Part shown: positions 44,144 to 52,824 of the stretch, piece after piece
How positions within the stretch are numbered: position 1 is the stretch's first letter
Layout: each line of letters begins with the position of its first letter
Assembly (NCBI GenBank): GCA_030426465.1
Contig: JAUHYK010000013.1
Span: 1 to 64,000, forward strand
Origin: Alphaproteobacteria bacterium
GTDB taxonomy: Bacteria; Pseudomonadota; Alphaproteobacteria; Caulobacterales; Parvularculaceae
DNA length: 64,000 nucleotides
Reading direction: 5' to 3'
Program-made: the position numbers and the translations under genes
The notes under the pieces: model-generated
Told to the model about the DNA's origin: nothing
What the model saw: only the letters and a program-made list of their open reading frames with translations
Databases searched by the model: none

Positions 44144-45610
44144 ATGGTTCATTTCCCAGATACGATGAGTTTCACGGGCTTCAACACCCCCTCGCGGATT
44201 GAGGCCGATATATACGATCTCGACATCGAGGGGGAAGTCCCAAAGGAAATGCACGGGGCTTTTTATCGGGTGCAGCCTGATCCCCAGTTTCCACCGCTTC
44301 TCGGTGATGATATCGCCTTTAACGGCGATGGCATGATTACGCAGTTTCGCTTCGAGAATGGTAAAATCAGCTTCCGTCAGCGCTGGGCGAAAACAGATAA
44401 ATGGAAACTTGAAAACAAGGCTGACAAAGCTCTGTTTGGCGCCTATCGGAACCCTCTGACTGACGACCCTTCCGTAAAGGGAGAATTTCGCGGCACTGCA
44501 AACACTAACGCCTGGATATATGGCGGTAAGCTTTATGCGCTTAAGGAAGATTCACCGGCTCTGGTGATGGACCCGGTGACGCTGGAAACCGAAGGCTACA
44601 CCAAATTCGATGGTATGACGGGACAGACCTTTACTGCGCACCCCAAGATTGATCCAAACACAGGCAATATGGCGGCCTTCGGCTATGCGTCGAAAGGTAT
44701 CTTAACGCTGGACATGACTTATTACGAAATCGGACCAGACGGAAAACTTCTCTACGAAGTCTGGTTTGAAAATCCCTATTACGCGATGATGCATGATTTC
44801 GCGATTACGGATGATTACGCGCTGTTTCATGTGGTGCCGTCGACATCGAATTGGGAGCGTCTTGAAAAAGGCATGCCCCATTTTGGTTTTGACACCACGA
44901 TGCCGGTTTATTTTGGGGTGCTGCCGCGGCGCAAAGGCGCCACGAAAGAAGATATCCGCTGGTTTAAAACAGACAATTGCTTCGCTAGTCACGTCATGAA
45001 CGCTTATCAGGATGGCGACCGCATTCATTTCGACACCCCGCAAGCGAAGAACAATATGTTCCCGTTCTTCCCGGATGTTCACGGCGCGCCGTTTAATCCC
45101 ATGGAGGCGTCGAGTTATCTGACCCGGTGGACGGTGAATATGGCGTCCAATTCCGAAGCTTTCGAAAGTCAAACGCGACTGACGGATATGTTCGGCGAGT
45201 TTCCGCGTATCGACGATCGCTTCACTGGCAAGAAATACCGCCATGGCTGGATGCTGGTTGTAGATATGGAGCAGCCTTGTGAACTTCAAGGCGGCAGTGC
45301 AGGCGGCTTCCTGATGAATACACTCGGCAAGGTCGATCATGAAACCGGGGAAGAACAGAAATGGTGGTGCGGCCCTGTTTCAACATTGCAGGAGCCTTGC
45401 TTCATTCCGCGGTCGAAACACGCTCCGGAAGGCGATGGCTGGATTGTGATGGTCTGCAACCGTTTGGAGGAACACCGTAGCGATTTGCTGGTTTTCGACG
45501 CGCTTGAAATCGCCAAAGGTCCAATCGCGACAGCAAAAATTCCTGTGCGTTTGCGCTTCGGTCTTCACGGCAATTGGGCGGCCGCCGAAGATATCGGCAT
45601 GGCCGCCTGA
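44144..45610 (+). CDS. Lignostilbene alpha,beta-dioxygenase (carotenoid cleavage oxygenase family), copy 1
   Basis: 488 residues from ATG 44144 behind a strong aaaggagg site. The four Fe(II) His ligands are visible: His166 (TAHPKID), His217 (MMHDFAI), His283 (ASHVMNAY) and His475 (GLHGNW). Phe59, Tyr101 and Lys134 stand at the very numbers of the residues that bind the phenolic ring in characterised lignostilbene dioxygenases (LsdA), strong support for a 4-hydroxystilbene substrate. The enzyme splits lignostilbenes with O2 into two benzaldehydes, for example vanillin and a formyl-aryl acid. No signal peptide. The DUF3237 gene follows after 5 bases. Confidence 0.9.
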   Translation: MVHFPDTMSFTGFNTPSRIEADIYDLDIEGEVPKEMHGAFYRVQPDPQFPPLLGDDIAFNGDGMITQFRFENGKISFRQRWAKTDKWKLENKADKALFGAYRNPLTDDPSVKGEFRGTANTNAWIYGGKLYALKEDSPALVMDPVTLETEGYTKFDGMTGQTFTAHPKIDPNTGNMAAFGYASKGILTLDMTYYEIGPDGKLLYEVWFENPYYAMMHDFAITDDYALFHVVPSTSNWERLEKGMPHFGFDTTMPVYFGVLPRRKGATKEDIRWFKTDNCFASHVMNAYQDGDRIHFDTPQAKNNMFPFFPDVHGAPFNPMEASSYLTRWTVNMASNSEAFESQTRLTDMFGEFPRIDDRFTGKKYRHGWMLVVDMEQPCELQGGSAGGFLMNTLGKVDHETGEEQKWWCGPVSTLQEPCFIPRSKHAPEGDGWIVMVCNRLEEHRSDLLVFDALEIAKGPIATAKIPVRLRFGLHGNWAAAEDIGMAA

Positions 45611-45615
45611 TAAGT

Positions 45616-46074
45616 ATGATCAAGCCGGAACTTGAATTTGTCTACGAAGCGGGCGGCGATTTGGGCGAACCCATCCCGATTGGGGATACGCCTGACGGAA
45701 CGCGCCGGATTATTCCGATCTTTTCCGGCCCGGTCGAAGGGCCGAGAATCAAAGGCGAACTTCTCGGCAATGCGGCCGACTGGCAGCTGACCCGTCATGA
45801 CGGCGTCACCGTCGCAGACGCCATCTACGCCATGCGCACTGATGACGGTGTCGTTATTCAAATTCGAAATCGCGGTCTGCGCCATGGCCCTCCTGAAGTC
45901 ATGAAGCGGCTTATGGCGGGGGAAGAGGTGGACCCTGCCGAATATTACTTCCGGACTATTCCGGAATTCATCGCGCCCACCGGTAAATATGACTGGCTCA
46001 ACAAGTCAGTCTTCGTTTGCGCAGGTGCACGATACAAACTTGGCATCAAGCTTTGGGTATGGCGTGTGGTCTAA
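45616..46074 (+). CDS. DUF3237 (UPF0311) family protein
   Basis: 152 residues from ATG 45616, 5 bases after the dioxygenase stop codon and so co-transcribed. Typical DUF3237 elements: FVYEAGGDLGEPIPIG, RRIIPIFSGPVEGPRIKGELL, DWQLTRHDGVTVADAIYAMRTDDG and YYFRTIPEFIAPTGKYDWLNKSVFV. The fold is a beta-barrel; the biochemical function is unknown, though members often sit in aromatic-catabolic clusters. It ends in a 4-base stop-codon overlap with the convergent transporter gene. Confidence 0.85.
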   Translation: MIKPELEFVYEAGGDLGEPIPIGDTPDGTRRIIPIFSGPVEGPRIKGELLGNAADWQLTRHDGVTVADAIYAMRTDDGVVIQIRNRGLRHGPPEVMKRLMAGEEVDPAEYYFRTIPEFIAPTGKYDWLNKSVFVCAGARYKLGIKLWVWRVV

Positions 46075-47705
46075 GCAGGTTCTCCAGCCGCCTTTGCGCG
46101 GTCCAGGAGAATGGCTTCGTCCTTCGGCATTCGCCAGATCAAGATCGCAATCAACACCACGATAATGGGCGCGATCCAGTAGAGTTTCAAAATCGCCTCG
46201 CCAAGGTTGCCGCCATTGATGTCGCTCATCATGCCGACCGCATAGGGTCCAAGCCCCATACCTGTGATCGTCATCATCAGAATGTAATAACTCATCACCA
46301 TTCCGCGCATCCGCGGCATGACGAGATCAATGAGAGCCGCGTAAACCGGCGGCAACCACATGGTCAACACGAGGGAATAGGCGACAAACCAGGCGTAAAA
46401 CCCCGTGATGGTCTCCGCAGTGTAAACGCCGATCGCAAGGAAAGGCGATATGGTGAGCGCGATCAGTGTGACATAGAGCCTTCCGCCTTTGAAACGCTGG
46501 GTTGTCCAATCAGAAACAGGGCCTGCGATAAGGGGACCGAGAATGCCGAGCGATGTAATGAGTGCGCCGAATTGCAAACCGATTTCCGCCGGGGTCCGGT
46601 TGAAATGCTGGATGGCGTAAACGGCCGTCCAGGACATCACGCCGTAGTTGAGCACCGTTTGCAGCGCCGCAAGAGCGATGAGAATGCTCGTCGACGGTTG
46701 TTTGACAATGACGGCAAAGGCCGGCTTGTCACGTAGATATAGCGATTGCATCCAGCAAATAACGATATATGCGCCGACGCCGGTGATCGCCCATTGCAGG
46801 ACATTGCCGGTCAGTTCAAGTGAACCGAGCTTCAAGGCGACAGGGTTCACCTCGCGCAGACTGTTCGTCCAACCGGTCAGAAGAACGGCAAGAGCGATGA
46901 CGGTGAGGGCGGCTGCGATATTGATCAGCCAGAGTTTTGCCGGCGCTTTACGGCGCGCAAATTCCAGCCAGGCAAATCCTGGAAGAATGCCGAGCAGGGT
47001 GTCGAGGCTGGCGCGAAACGGCGCCGGATCCGGTTTTGCGACAACGCCATCGGCGGCCCCGCGCACCGGTTCCGGCAATCTCAGCAATAACAAGCTCAAG
47101 AGAATGCCCGGCGCTGCGGCGACCAGAAACGCCGCTTGCCATCCTTTGAGGTTCAATGGCGCGCCGCCATCAGGATACGCAGCGTTCCATCCGTCAGCGA
47201 CGGTCCCGCCAAGCCACAAGGCGCCGCCAATACCAAGGGCGACCGCGATGGACATGGCCGCTGTAATCGTGCCGCGCTGACTTTTCGGAAAGAGATCTGA
47301 CAGGAGCGACATACCTGCCGGTTGTGTGCTGGCTTCGCCAATGCCGACGCCGAGGCGTGACAGGGCAAGCATCCCGAAACCATTTGCAAAGCCGGCGATG
47401 GCGGTCATCACGGACCAACCAAAAATAGAAATACTGAGCAATCTGGTGCGGACCCAGCCATCCGCAAGGCGGCCCAGCGGCAGCGAAAAAACGGAATAGA
47501 AAAGTCCAAAAACTGCGCCGTAAAGCACACCCATTTCAGCGTCGCCGATATTGAGGTCGGCCTTAATCTGCGGCGCGAGAATGGCGAGGATTTGCCTGTC
47601 CACCATGGACATGGCGGTCGTCAGCGTTACGAGAAATAATGCGTACCAGGCGGCGCGGCCGCCAAGCTTCGTCGCGCCGGCTTGGTTCAGGTCATTCGCT
47701 GCCAT
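46071..47705 (-). CDS. MFS transporter (spinster-like, 12 membrane helices)
   Basis: 544 residues. Opening helix LFLVTLTTAMSMVDRQILAILAPQIKADL with Asp-Arg, loop GRLADGWVRTRLLS, and GVGIGEASTQPAGMSLLSDLFP, which is common in the spinster-like MFS group of alphaproteobacterial catabolic clusters. A longer central cytoplasmic loop (about residues 210-270) distinguishes it from AAHS transporters. Probably imports an aromatic dimer or monomer. First gene downstream is ligW, but that lies upstream in transcription: order is NTF2, ALDH, LigW, transporter. Confidence 0.85.
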   Translation of the reverse strand: MAANDLNQAGATKLGGRAAWYALFLVTLTTAMSMVDRQILAILAPQIKADLNIGDAEMGVLYGAVFGLFYSVFSLPLGRLADGWVRTRLLSISIFGWSVMTAIAGFANGFGMLALSRLGVGIGEASTQPAGMSLLSDLFPKSQRGTITAAMSIAVALGIGGALWLGGTVADGWNAAYPDGGAPLNLKGWQAAFLVAAAPGILLSLLLLRLPEPVRGAADGVVAKPDPAPFRASLDTLLGILPGFAWLEFARRKAPAKLWLINIAAALTVIALAVLLTGWTNSLREVNPVALKLGSLELTGNVLQWAITGVGAYIVICWMQSLYLRDKPAFAVIVKQPSTSILIALAALQTVLNYGVMSWTAVYAIQHFNRTPAEIGLQFGALITSLGILGPLIAGPVSDWTTQRFKGGRLYVTLIALTISPFLAIGVYTAETITGFYAWFVAYSLVLTMWLPPVYAALIDLVMPRMRGMVMSYYILMMTITGMGLGPYAVGMMSDINGGNLGEAILKLYWIAPIIVVLIAILIWRMPKDEAILLDRAKAAGEPA

Positions 47706-47727
47706 GTTTTGGGTTGCTCCGTCCCGA

Positions 47728-48780
47728 CTATTTTAAATTGAACGCCCGTTCGGCATTCGTTTGCATGAGTTTTTTCTTGGTCTCGGGCTTGATGTCGAGA
47801 AGGTCGTGCGTGCGCACTTCATCGGCGACAAACTGATACGGGTAATCCATTGCATACATGACGCGATCTTCGCCCAGAACCGACTGCGCAAATTTGATCG
47901 CCGGTTCCCAGGCCATGCCGCTTGTCGTAACATAGACATTGGACTGCATATAATCGGCAATGGTTTTCTTGAGCGGCTTCATGCGTTCATAACGCTGTGA
48001 CCGCACCCCGGCCTGATGCATATAGTCGAGACGGTAAAGCCAATAGGGAAGGGCCTCGCCCATATGGCCGACGATGATCTGCAAGTTCGGATAGCGGTCA
48101 AAAATCCCAATCGTGATCAGGCGCAGGAGGTGCATGCCGGTCTCAACGCCGAAGCCGAAGATTGCGCCGTCCAGGCCCGCTTCCAGCATGGGGCCGATCA
48201 TCGAATCCGGCGGCGTTTGCGGGTGGATGTATAGCGGCTGGCCTGTCGCCTCCAGCGCCTTGAAGATCGGATCGCATTTGGGATCGTCGAGATATTCACC
48301 TTGCGTGTGGCTGTTCACCATGACGCCTTTGAAGCCCATTTCGGCCCCGCGATGGATTTCCCGTGCGCTCCATTCGGGATCTTGCGGCGCAATGCTCGTC
48401 ATGCCGACAAACCGCGTTGGGTGACGCGCAACAGCTTCTTGAAGATAATCATTGCCGCGCGTGACGATCTCTTTCGCCTCTTGCGTCGGCAGCGGTTGTA
48501 CGCCGGGCGAGGTGAGCGACAGGATGGCAATGTCGATCCCGGTTTCATCCATATGCTTCAGGCGTAAATCATCAAGGTTGAGCAGGCATTCCATGATGTG
48601 TGTCGCCCGCTCCGACGGCGAGGTGGCGTAGAATCCCCAAAGCGAGTCCATGCCCTTGTCCGCCGTCCCATCCTTGACCATGCGCAGGTACGCGTCGATC
48701 TGTTCCTGAGTGGCGAACGCTTCTTCCGTTGCGATCCGCAGATAGCCGCGATCGCCGCCGGTCTTTAGCTCATGCGTCAT
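47728..48780 (-). CDS. ligW: 5-carboxyvanillate decarboxylase (LigW)
   Basis: 350 residues, near-identical in pattern to sphingomonad LigW over its length: GYLRIATEEAFAT, DGTADKGMDSLWGFYA, SPSERAT, NSHTQGEYLDD, YIHPQT, LDGAIFGFGVETGMHLLRLITIGIFD split by known elements, and AMDYPYQFVADEVR. Metal ligands correspond to Glu19/20, His186, His239 and Asp312; Arg58 of the SPSER segment is kept and in LigW contacts substrate. It is a Mn-dependent non-oxidative decarboxylase giving vanillate from 5-carboxyvanillate, which arises from 5-formyl products of lignostilbene cleavage or from biphenyl breakdown. The ALDH gene is 3 bases upstream, consistent with formyl-to-carboxyl-to-H removal. Confidence 0.9.
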   Translation of the reverse strand: MTHELKTGGDRGYLRIATEEAFATQEQIDAYLRMVKDGTADKGMDSLWGFYATSPSERATHIMECLLNLDDLRLKHMDETGIDIAILSLTSPGVQPLPTQEAKEIVTRGNDYLQEAVARHPTRFVGMTSIAPQDPEWSAREIHRGAEMGFKGVMVNSHTQGEYLDDPKCDPIFKALEATGQPLYIHPQTPPDSMIGPMLEAGLDGAIFGFGVETGMHLLRLITIGIFDRYPNLQIIVGHMGEALPYWLYRLDYMHQAGVRSQRYERMKPLKKTIADYMQSNVYVTTSGMAWEPAIKFAQSVLGEDRVMYAMDYPYQFVADEVRTHDLLDIKPETKKKLMQTNAERAFNLK

Positions 48781-48783
48781 GGA

Positions 48784-50214
48784 TTATCCTTCGTGTACGA
48801 CTTTGGTGACAAGACAGGCTTCAACGCCTTCGGGACCGTCTTCAGCCCCATGCCCTGACCATTTGACGCCGCCGAATGGCGAGTCCGCGCCGCCGATCAT
48901 GACAGTGTTTATGCCGAGCATGCCGGTCTCAATCTCGTGGGCGAGGCGTTTCTGGCGCGCTGAATCTTGCGTCCATGCATAAGCCGCGAGGCCATAGGGC
49001 AGACGGTTCGCTTCAGTGATGGCGTCATCTTCTGACTTGAACGAATTGCACAAGGCGACCGGACCGAAGGGTTCGGTATTCATGATCTCGCTGGCTTGGG
49101 GAATATCGGAAAGCACTGTGGGCGCATAATAAAAACCCTGATTGCCGATGCGTTCGCCGCCCGTGTGAAGCTTGGCGCCTTGCGATACTGCATCGCCAAT
49201 GAGCTTTTCCATGGCGTCGGGGCGACGCGGATTGGCCATGGGGCCCATCTGCACACCGTCATCAAGCCCGTTGCCGACTTTCAGGGCTTTGGTGCGCTGC
49301 GTGTAGCCTGCAACGAAATCATCATAAATCTCTTCCTGAATCATGAATCGCGTCGGGGAAACGCAGACCTGTCCGGCGTTGCGGAATTTCTGCGGCACTA
49401 CCGTGTCGAGAACTTTGTCGAGATCAACGTCTTTGAAAACTAGCACCGGGCCGTGACCGCCAAGCTCCATCGTGGTGCGCTTCATGTCTTCAGCGGCGAG
49501 TTTCGCGAGATGTTTGCCGACGACTGTCGATCCGGTGAAGGAAAGTTTGCGGATAATTGGCGAGGCGAGAAGGTGGCGCGAAACTTCATCGGGCACGCCG
49601 AACACGGCTTGCGCCACTTCTTTGGGAAGCCCGGCGTCAAGCAGCGCCTGCAAAACAGCAAGCGCAGAGGCTGGCGTTTCCTCGGCGGACTTCATGATGA
49701 CGGAACACCCGGCCGCAATCGGCGCTCCAAGCTTGCGGCCGGGGTTTCCGATCGGAAAGTTCCAGGGCGCAAAGGCTGCAACTGGCCCGACGGGTTCTTT
49801 GGTGACGGTGGAGCGCATGCCTTGGGGCCGGACCAGCGTGCGGCCATAAAGGCGAAAACACTCGCCGGCATAGAAATTGAACAGCCCGACATTCATCATC
49901 ACTTCGATGCGGGCTTCAGGGAAGGGCTTTCCTTCCTCCATGGTTGCAACGCGCGCAATATCGTCGGCGCGCTCGAGCATCAATTGTGCAGCGCCCTGCA
50001 ACACGGCGGCGCGTTCTTGCGGGGTCGACTTGCGCCAGATTTTGAAGCCCTTTTCAGCGGTTTCGAGAGCGCGGTCGAGATCAGCCGCATCCGCAAGCGG
50101 CAATTCGCCCAGCGTTTCTTCCGTCGCCGGATTGACGACGTGATGGGTGCGGCGGCTTTCTGGATAAACTCGCTCGCCATCGATGATCATGTAAAGTTCA
50201 GGATAAGCCGTCAT
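48784..50214 (-). CDS. NAD(P)-dependent aldehyde dehydrogenase, probably for aromatic aldehydes
   Basis: 476 residues from ATG 50214, just after the upstream NTF2 gene ends (3-base step). Catalytic Cys284 in NAGQVCVSPTRF, Glu250 in TMELGGHGP, Asn152 in APWNFP, and FTGST for NAD. Overall succinate-semialdehyde/aldehyde dehydrogenase type. Between a lignostilbene-forming candidate and LigW its likely task is oxidising the vanillin or 5-formyl aldehydes made by the dioxygenase at 44144. Specificity inferred. Confidence 0.85.
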   Translation of the reverse strand: MTAYPELYMIIDGERVYPESRRTHHVVNPATEETLGELPLADAADLDRALETAEKGFKIWRKSTPQERAAVLQGAAQLMLERADDIARVATMEEGKPFPEARIEVMMNVGLFNFYAGECFRLYGRTLVRPQGMRSTVTKEPVGPVAAFAPWNFPIGNPGRKLGAPIAAGCSVIMKSAEETPASALAVLQALLDAGLPKEVAQAVFGVPDEVSRHLLASPIIRKLSFTGSTVVGKHLAKLAAEDMKRTTMELGGHGPVLVFKDVDLDKVLDTVVPQKFRNAGQVCVSPTRFMIQEEIYDDFVAGYTQRTKALKVGNGLDDGVQMGPMANPRRPDAMEKLIGDAVSQGAKLHTGGERIGNQGFYYAPTVLSDIPQASEIMNTEPFGPVALCNSFKSEDDAITEANRLPYGLAAYAWTQDSARQKRLAHEIETGMLGINTVMIGGADSPFGGVKWSGHGAEDGPEGVEACLVTKVVHEG

Positions 50215-50216
50215 AG

Positions 50217-50939
50217 CTATTTTGCTTCCTTTTCGCGGTCGATGTCGCCTTGCCAGCGTTCTGGCAGAATTTCTTTGCCTGTGACCGGGTGCTTGTTGTG
50301 AAACGGCACAACCTTGTGCGTCGGCCATAACCACACATCTTTGTTGATCTCATCCGGCCCCACAGGGTCTTCCGGATAGGTTGTCGTCAGGAACGGAACA
50401 TAGTTGGGACGAGTGTGGGCCCAACCGGTTTCATAGTCGGCATGCCATTGGGGCGCATAGTTCAGGATGTGAATACGCCAGACACCGTCTATCTTTTTGT
50501 AGGTGTTTTCATAAAGGCCGCCTTCCCACCATTGACGTATATCGCCATATGACTCGTGCCGCCCGGCCTGCATGGTGCAGCGGAAGCGGGCGAGGGCGGT
50601 GACGCCGTCTTCCTGAATGTCGACAACGTCCTGATGCTGGGGGTGGTCGAGCAGGAAACCGTCGACCGGTCCGTTATTGCCATGCACAAATTGTTTTTGA
50701 AAACGTTCGATATAGAGCCGCGCTGCGCCGCCCTTGCCTTTGAAAATACCGCCGAAGAAATGCACCTCGCAATCGTCGGTAAACAGATCAACGACTTCCC
50801 GATAGAGACACTTATCGATGAAATAACCATATAGATGGTGAAGCTTGCGGACTGCCTGTTCATCCTCGGTGCGGGTGATGCGATCGGTCAGCGCGGCGAC
50901 CTGTGCTTCAAGTTTGGCTATGCGGTCGGCGTCGGTCAT
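50217..50939 (-). CDS. SnoaL/NTF2-like protein, candidate lignostilbene-forming lyase or decarboxylase (LdpA/PhcF-G-like), copy 1
   Basis: 240 residues, no signal peptide. N-terminal coiled helix (ADRIAKLEAQVAALTDRITRTEDEQAVRKLHHLYGYFIDKCLYREVVDLFTDDCEVHFFG, in parts), then the cone-shaped NTF2 core with YIERFQKQFVHG, FLLDHPQHQDVVDI and WRIHILNYAPQWHADYETGWAHT. Same architecture as the protein at 55817. In sphingomonads, cofactor-free NTF2-fold enzymes (LdpA; PhcF/PhcG) deformylate or decarboxylate lignin dimers to lignostilbenes. A neighbouring lignostilbene dioxygenase makes that role the best inference. First gene of a four-gene minus-strand operon. Confidence 0.75.
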   Translation of the reverse strand: MTDADRIAKLEAQVAALTDRITRTEDEQAVRKLHHLYGYFIDKCLYREVVDLFTDDCEVHFFGGIFKGKGGAARLYIERFQKQFVHGNNGPVDGFLLDHPQHQDVVDIQEDGVTALARFRCTMQAGRHESYGDIRQWWEGGLYENTYKKIDGVWRIHILNYAPQWHADYETGWAHTRPNYVPFLTTTYPEDPVGPDEINKDVWLWPTHKVVPFHNKHPVTGKEILPERWQGDIDREKEAK

Positions 50940-51136
50940 TCGTCCTCCGGAGTTATCTGTAGCGGGTGAGCGGTAAATCGTTTCCGCAGGTGAACTGTAG
51001 CCGAATGCCGATAGGCAATTCGCGCTGATATGGTAGTGATTATAACATTAATCGAGAAGCGCTGCGAGAATATGCTCAACTACTTAAACGCGCGCCGGGA
51101 TGTAGTGAACCCGCCTTTACGGGTATGGGAGGAACA

Positions 51137-52027
51137 ATGAAGGATTTCGCCGGGCGAACCGCTTTTATCACGGGCGGCGCAAATGGCATTGGTTTGGGTC
51201 TTGCGCGCGCCTTACTCGCGGAGGGTGTCAAGGTCGCCATCGCCGATATCCGCCAAAATGCTATTGATGACGCCCTGGGTGTCCTTGACAATCAAGATGC
51301 GATTGGCCTCCCCATGGATGTCTCCTCCAGAGAAGAGTTCGCTGAAGCTGCCGATGAGACCGAGCGCCGGTTAGGGCCGGTTTCGCTGGTTTTTAATAAT
51401 GCCGGCATTAATCTTTTCCAGACGATCGACGAGAGCAGTTATGATGACTGGGACTGGGTCTTGGGCGTTAATCTTCATGGTGTGATCAATGGCGTTCAGA
51501 CCTTTGTTCCGCGGATGAAAGAGCGCGGCAAGGGTGGGCATGTGGTGAATACGGCTTCGATGGCGAGCTTTCTCGCGGGGCCAGTGCCGGGAATCTATAA
51601 TTGCTCCAAATTTGCTGTTCGCGGCTTGTCAGAATCCCTTCGCTATTCGTTGGCGCCGCATGGAATTGGCGTGTCTGCATTGTGTCCGGGGCTTGTTAAA
51701 AGCCATATATTCGCCAGCGACGACGTTCGCCCTGACAAGTTGAGCGCTCGTGGGAAGCCTGTGGACAAGGCGTTTAACGCTCAGCTCGAAAAGGTTCATG
51801 ATTCCGGTATGGAGCCTGACGAAGTAGCGGCGAAAACGCTTGAGGGAATTCGGGAAAATAAATTCTATATTTTTCCGCATCCGGAATTCAGAGACGAACT
51901 AAAAGAAGTCTTTGACGAAATCATCGCTGATTATCCGCGCGGCGAGGCGCCGGTTGAAAGACTCGCCTTTGAGCGGGGTAGGCGCGAGAATTTTCGAAAA
52001 GCCCGCGCCGCCGCTAGGGGCAAGTGA
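51137..52027 (+). CDS. LigD-like C-alpha dehydrogenase (SDR), copy 1
   Basis: 296 residues from ATG 51137 (gggagg 5 bases before). TGGANGIGLGLARALL, FNNAGINLFQTIDESSYDDWDWVLGVNLHGVINGV split around known motifs, catalytic YNCSK, and the long C-terminal part (FYIFPHPEFRDELKEVFDEI) that sets the Sphingobium LigD/L/N/O group apart from FabG. LigD-type enzymes oxidise the C-alpha alcohol of beta-aryl ethers with NAD+ to the ketone that LigF-like GSTs cleave. It is divergent from the NTF2 operon and its 3' end faces the GST pair. Confidence 0.85.
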   Translation: MKDFAGRTAFITGGANGIGLGLARALLAEGVKVAIADIRQNAIDDALGVLDNQDAIGLPMDVSSREEFAEAADETERRLGPVSLVFNNAGINLFQTIDESSYDDWDWVLGVNLHGVINGVQTFVPRMKERGKGGHVVNTASMASFLAGPVPGIYNCSKFAVRGLSESLRYSLAPHGIGVSALCPGLVKSHIFASDDVRPDKLSARGKPVDKAFNAQLEKVHDSGMEPDEVAAKTLEGIRENKFYIFPHPEFRDELKEVFDEIIADYPRGEAPVERLAFERGRRENFRKARAAARGK

Positions 52028-52041
52028 CCAGCGATAAACGA

Positions 52042-52824
52042 TCAGCCCCAGCGATTGATCTCGGGACCGGGAGCCCAAACCTCCTGCGGCGCTGGCGTTG
52101 TCGCCAGTGACAGAGCGCGTGCGACGGAAGGGCGGGCTTTCATCCGGCCGAGCCAGCCATTGATTCCCGTTGCGCCTTCAAACGCCGCCAGCTCAATGTC
52201 TCTCATGCCAGCGAGCCAGGCATAAGTTTCAAGGTCGGCGATGGAAAATTCTCCAAGCAGCCAGTCGCGTCCATCGCCCAGCTTTGCCTCGACCATTTCC
52301 ACGGCTGCCTTGATCTTGGCCTTGGAGTCTGAAATTTTTTCATCGTCGAAGACACCTTCGCGAATGTCATTCCAGCGGGCTTTCAAATCCTCGCTTTTGA
52401 TCGGCGCCATCAGTTTTTCGAAAGCCGCGTCGCTAAACGATGAGAGTTTACCACCAAGATGCGCCTTCACACCGAGATAAGCGGCGGCAGGCGCGACACG
52501 TTCAATAATCTGGCGGCACCAGGTCATCATTTCCCAGCGCGCAAAGGCGTCCGTCGGCGCAATAGGTGAGGTTTGCGTGGTGTCGTTTAGATAACAGGCG
52601 AGAAAAACCGAGTCCGCCATGGGTTCGCCGTCGGCGACAAGCACAGGCCCTTCACCTTCGATGCTCATTTCAGTTTCGGTATTGTGGGGCAGTTTATCGC
52701 TGTGGCGCTCCGCCATCGTCAGGTCGATAGGCCGTAACTCTGCATCGTGGCCCGTTTCAAACAGCGCGGCCAGAGCGGTAAGCGAGGGGCCGTTGGGTGC
52801 GCCATGATAGAGAACCAAAGCCAT
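52042..52824 (-). CDS. LigF/BaeA-B-like glutathione S-transferase, downstream member of a pair
   Basis: 260 residues. Thioredoxin-fold start ALVLYHGAPNGPSLTALAALFETG with Ser14 at the glutathione position, VADGEPMADSVFLACYLND, and a C-terminal helical domain with FSIADLETYAWLAGM. It is more divergent from LigF than its partner: the usual NPxGQVP cis-Pro stretch is replaced by EGEGPVLVADG. Its ATG overlaps the stop of the partner as TAATG, implying coupled synthesis. Co-translated unequal GSTs recall the heterodimeric Bae beta-etherase of Novosphingobium; heterodimer formation is inference. Confidence 0.75.
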   Translation of the reverse strand: MALVLYHGAPNGPSLTALAALFETGHDAELRPIDLTMAERHSDKLPHNTETEMSIEGEGPVLVADGEPMADSVFLACYLNDTTQTSPIAPTDAFARWEMMTWCRQIIERVAPAAAYLGVKAHLGGKLSSFSDAAFEKLMAPIKSEDLKARWNDIREGVFDDEKISDSKAKIKAAVEMVEAKLGDGRDWLLGEFSIADLETYAWLAGMRDIELAAFEGATGINGWLGRMKARPSVARALSLATTPAPQEVWAPGPEINRWG

